Made by a program: the position numbers and the translations under genes
Notes under the pieces: model-generated
What the model saw: the letters and a program-made list of their open reading frames with translations, nothing else
Database searches by the model: none
Told to the model about the DNA's origin: nothing
In this document: positions 60,690 to 64,000 of the stretch, in pieces
How the letters are laid out: every line of letters begins with the position of its first letter
Numbering within the stretch: the stretch's first letter is position 1
Source of the DNA: Haliotis asinina
Lineage: Eukaryota; Mollusca; Gastropoda; Lepetellida; Haliotidae
Assembly: GCF_037392515.1 (NCBI RefSeq)
Contig: NC_090288.1
Span: 54,917,673-54,981,672, forward strand
Direction: 5' to 3'
DNA length: 64,000 bases

Positions 60690-61085
60690 CAGCACTGTGG
60701 GTTGTCACTACCCCTAGTGTGCAGTATACAACCATGTGCACTTTAATGAACCCACTGATACGATGGTAGGTGACCAGATGGTGGACACACGAGCACGTGC
60801 AGTCACCTAGCTGCGGGTATAGTAACGTGCAGTATCAGTGGACAACATTCTGTAACTATGGGTCCCAGTTCACCCACCTGCAAATCTGTACCTCGTGTGA
60901 ATGAGGCTGTGTGATAACTCGCTGCGCCTAGAAGGATGCATGAGTTGAATACTCCCCAGGGAGTTGATTTGGTTACAAGAATGCCAGAAAAAAAAAGACA
61001 TCCGTTGATTAAGCGGACACTCAAGCAGCGTGAGATCGTACTAGTTGCGTGGATATGAGCGCTATATAAATATCCTATCCTATAT
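60690..61085 (+). repeat. Candidate interspersed repeat with short tandem tail
   Basis: The segment runs from about ctgtgggttgtcactacccc to gagcgctatataaatatcct followed by atcctatat. An end of this kind (agcgctatataaa plus a short tandem tail) is common in 3' ends of retroposons in marine invertebrates, by memory. The stretch contains ttgcaggtgggtgaac and a minus-strand open frame of about 100 codons, but no protein family was recognised. There is no second copy in the window, so repeat status is a suggestion. Confidence 0.35.
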
Positions 61086-61924
61086 ATGCCTTGGCATACA
61101 TAGTGATGCACTCAAATGAAGCCATATTCGATGACATCACTCTCTGATATACTCTACTAATACAGTCAAGTATACTTTGATGGTATACTCCTAGTTCAGT
61201 CACTTAATCCAGTTATATTTTATTGTAACGTTCGCCGATGATATATTCATAGATATCCTCCAGTGAAATAACGAATGCACCACCCTTTCTCAAGATAATT
61301 AATTTCCTATCAGTGTTGAGCTCCACAATTGCCTCTCATATGATAGGTGTCCCTTGACGCAATACATGGCGCATTAAATTAGCAGCGATAAAAGCAATAT
61401 GCGCAAATGATACTTTGAAAATTCATGATCAAATTTGATAATAGAAATTACCATTTATATCAGATTTCATGTATTTATATGTATTCATATCTATAATGGA
61501 CTCCGGCAGTTCTACTATGGACTTAAACTTTTTCTGCATCGCTGACCGAGAAAGCTGGTATATATTTTGGTGAATCCATTTGGATATGTTGGTCAATGAG
61601 TAGTTGAGTGAGTGAATCAATGTCTGACTCGCTGCCTAAGGGAGGGAACTTATGAGTGAGAACTTGTTTGAGTGAGCATGTTTTCAAGTCATTTAGGAAG
61701 ACGGTGTTATTGTTGATTTGCGACGATAACATTTCAGCCACATTGTCACATGTAAACACGTTATACTTATGTAATAACAAGCAATATATCACAGGCACAC
61801 TTACAACAGCTGGGCCACACCAACCAATATCTGACTATTACTCAACGATGCAGCATGCAAATGGCGCTATTGACCGGCAACAACAACGGTACAGTCACCA
61901 TAATATGGAAACAGTATCCAGTTG
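61086..61924. other. Non-coding, nothing recognised
   Basis: AT-rich. The minus-strand frame at 61523-61798 resembles no family I know and has no transporter features. Confidence 0.4.
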
Positions 61925-62010
61925 TCAAGGTATCCATGTATCTAGGTATCAAGGTATCCATGCATCTAGGTATCAAGGTATCCATGTATCTAGGTATCAA
62001 GGTATCCAAT
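61925..62010 (+). repeat. 24-bp tandem repeat, 3.5 copies
   Basis: Unit caaggtatccatgtatctag followed by gtat, with one base change (gcatctag) in the second copy. Confidence 0.95.
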
Positions 62011-62344
62011 GACTTCTGTACCTTGGGATGTGGTAGTAAATCCGCTTTATACAGTTATTGAATATGGTCCATTCTAAACTGGTAATGTTTTTTGGTAGTA
62101 TGTGTATGGGGAATGGTTGTGGAATTGACTTGCCCACGCATGTGTTTGTAACGGGTGAACCAGGTAGCGCTTGATATGCCCACCTCTAAGCGAACATATG
62201 CTGACAGTGCATATGGTGATGGTTATAGCGCCTTTAAATTCTCTGTGACATTTGGCACGCTAGATGTGCTGTCAGATGATGACTTCCAGTGAGCTGTGGC
62301 ATTAACATTGAATACAAGTGAACCGACTTAATGCGGGTGGAAAG
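62011..62344. other. Non-coding, nothing recognised
   Basis: No exon or repeat recognised. Confidence 0.4.
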
Positions 62345-62546
62345 TCGAGTGAGTATGGTCTTACGCCGCTTTTACAATATTCAAACAATATCGCAGCGTG
62401 AGACTGTACCGTTGTTGTTGCCGCTTTTACAATATTCAAACAATATCGCAGCGTGAGACACCAGAAATTGGCTTCACACATAGTGCCAATGGAAATCGAA
62501 CCCGGCCTTACATAATGACGAGAAAACGCTTTAACCACTAGGCTAA
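62345..62546 (-). mobile_element. SINE-B copy with internal 64-bp duplication
   Basis: gagtgagtatggtcttacgc, then gccgcttttacaatattcaa at 62357 and again at 62421, followed by caccagaaattggcttcaca, atcgaacccggccttac and cgctttaaccactaggctaa. A C-rich run (atcccaccccacccaccc) follows at 62549. Confidence 0.82.
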
Positions 62547-63374
62547 CCCCATCCCACCCCACCCACCCTTTCCCCACCCCATCCACCCCTTGATATATCT
62601 GGAAGCGCTGTTCTAATGGAATGTAAGAAATTGCTACCATGCCATTAGGATAAACTCATCTTATCTTCTACCACAGAGAATAATCCTTAACAAGTCCTAA
62701 AGAGCAAATGCACCATCTACAGACACGTACCAAGTACCAATCACAGACCAAAAAAACTCTTTTTCGTCGTACGAGAGAAGCCCTAATGCCAAGCTCCGTG
62801 ACATTTCCACAGGAAAAACACTGCCAGGTCTCCAGTTAAGCCTTTCCTCGACGTATTCGCCCATCTGGTCTGTATCCTAGCTACTCCTGCGTTCCATATC
62901 CTGTCAGAAGGACATCAAACCGAGTCCCTCTAGAACTCCACTTCTTTCCCCTAAATAACTCCAGATGACCCGAAATCTTACAATGACAGAGTGTAATTAC
63001 CCACTTGTGTAGTTAATCACCCGGAGGTTGGACAAAAGTAATTGGGTTTCACTTCTATGGCTCACATCCCGGCCCTAGGATAGGCTCTGCTGGTTAGTCA
63101 GCAAGAACACCAGTAAGTTGCCATGGCGGCACGTGCACCTGACAGCGATTGAATTACATCTCCATTACGAAAGAGGGCATGGAATGTATATGATTTAGAT
63201 ATTTTTTTTCCACCGAAAAAGCTACAGCAGGTTTAGTGCTGTACGGGAGATGGTCCAAAGTACATTTACTACATATAAACTGACACACTAAAGACGCCTT
63301 AGTCACTATGTTGTGCTCGCAGTTTCGGAGAACGTTTTCAATTCTACGGAACGCTGCTATCTTGTCAGAGTCCA
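62547..63374. other. Non-coding, nothing recognised
   Basis: C-rich run at 62549-62590, otherwise no exon or repeat recognised. Confidence 0.45.
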
Positions 63375-63535
63375 GAGTGAATGAGTGAGTTGGTTTTCAC
63401 ACCGTTTTTAGCAATATTCCAGCAATATCAAGGTGAAGGACATCAGAAATGGGCTACACACATTTTACCAAAGTAGGGATTCGAATCCGGATCTTCGGCG
63501 TGACGAGCGAACGCTTGACCCACTAGACAACCTCA
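63375..63535 (-). mobile_element. SINE-B copy
   Basis: gtgaatgagtgagttggttt, ttagcaatattccagcaata, caccgttt, gggattcgaatccggatctt, cggcgtgacgagcgaacgct, gacccactagacaacc. Usual order, minus-strand tRNA-like sense. Confidence 0.82.
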
Positions 63536-64000
63536 TAGCCCCCTGAAGTCCAAAACACAACTGTGATGCTAGCATCAAATGACGCCCAGTCAAATATCAC
63601 TTTTTGTTTATTTTAAATAACTATAAAAAATGTGTGTTGGGGAGTTGTTTGTTGTTTTTTTGTTTTTATTCATTCATTCACTTATTTATTAGCATGCAAT
63701 AATAAAAGAGATATCCGATAACGTGCGTGTCGTTGTCAACGAATAATACTCACCAGCCACAACAATCATTTTACAGAAATTCTGCAGTAATATGCATTCA
63801 GTGCTCTGCCTCAACACCAAGTGAACCTCCAAGTGTATAAACAGATAAAAATCTTCAGTGAACTAACAAAGTTTGTCACCGACGCCTGCAGACTGTATTA
63901 CATTATCTGGTTGATTCAGTGAGGTGCTTGCTAGTCTTTGTGTAGTCTGTGACTGTTGCAGCTGTCTAACATAAATCAGTTACAGGTGTCTACCAGCAAC
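63536..64000. other. Non-coding edge with short dispersed repeat at 63547-63605
   Basis: 63547-63605 is the second copy of the short repeat at 56714-56786. The rest to the window end shows no exon or known family. Confidence 0.45.

Noticed and set aside
60803..61111. Further upstream exon of the transporter (frame with a possible donor at 60882)
   Set aside because: The translation has no membrane-segment pattern or MFSD4 similarity, and the segment looks like a dispersed repeat.
63740..63770. First coding exon of the transporter (ATGATTGTTGTGGCTG followed by gtgagt, minus strand)
   Set aside because: It would add only about five residues with no family match; the expected N-terminal helices are not near it. 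It is more likely a chance donor.

Overview
The window looks like nuclear genomic DNA from a marine gastropod, most probably an abalone (Haliotis) or a close vetigastropod. Evidence: widely spaced GT-AG exons, no operon-like gene packing, about 40% GC in non-repeat parts, and many copies of two short dispersed repeats that I associate with abalone sequence. One (called SINE-A here) carries ctcagcaatattccagct, tatggcggcggtctgtaaa and gaccagacaatccagtgat. The other (SINE-B) is tRNA-derived, with ggaatcgaacccgg and cgctttaaccactagg. The species call is inference from remembered repeat families.

One protein-coding gene is well supported. It lies on the minus strand from 58878 to 35497 and is a member of the MFSD4A/MFSD4B (sodium-dependent glucose transporter 1, NaGLT1) group of major facilitator transporters. 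Ten coding exons can be joined in frame with consensus splice sites to the stop codon (446 residues). The N-terminal exons (start codon, first two membrane segments) appear to lie beyond 64000. A 14.7-kb intron (43052-57772) holds most of the mobile elements of this half and a 3.8-kb minisatellite.

Region by region: 1-5647 is intergenic with small repeats. 5648-22240 is one array of about 340 copies of a 49-bp unit with higher-order duplications. 22241-22708 and 24062-24716 are two halves of a 28-bp minisatellite that shares its core with the 49-bp unit, split by a decayed LINE at 22716-24061. 24717-35496 is intergenic with a 34/68-bp array, a Penelope-like element remnant with GIY-YIG endonuclease homology, SINEs and a foldback element. 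35497-58878 is the transporter gene. Its introns carry a decayed Tc1-like transposon with recognisable terminal repeats, a solo LTR with a 4-bp target duplication, many SINEs and several short minisatellites. 58879-64000 is upstream intron or flank with SINEs.

Two observations stand out: the 28-bp/49-bp satellite family, whose units share a core and differ by exactly 21 bp, and the fact that four intronic minisatellites in the transporter gene begin at, or copy, splice junctions of neighbouring exons. No CRISPR array, rRNA gene or intact tRNA gene was seen.
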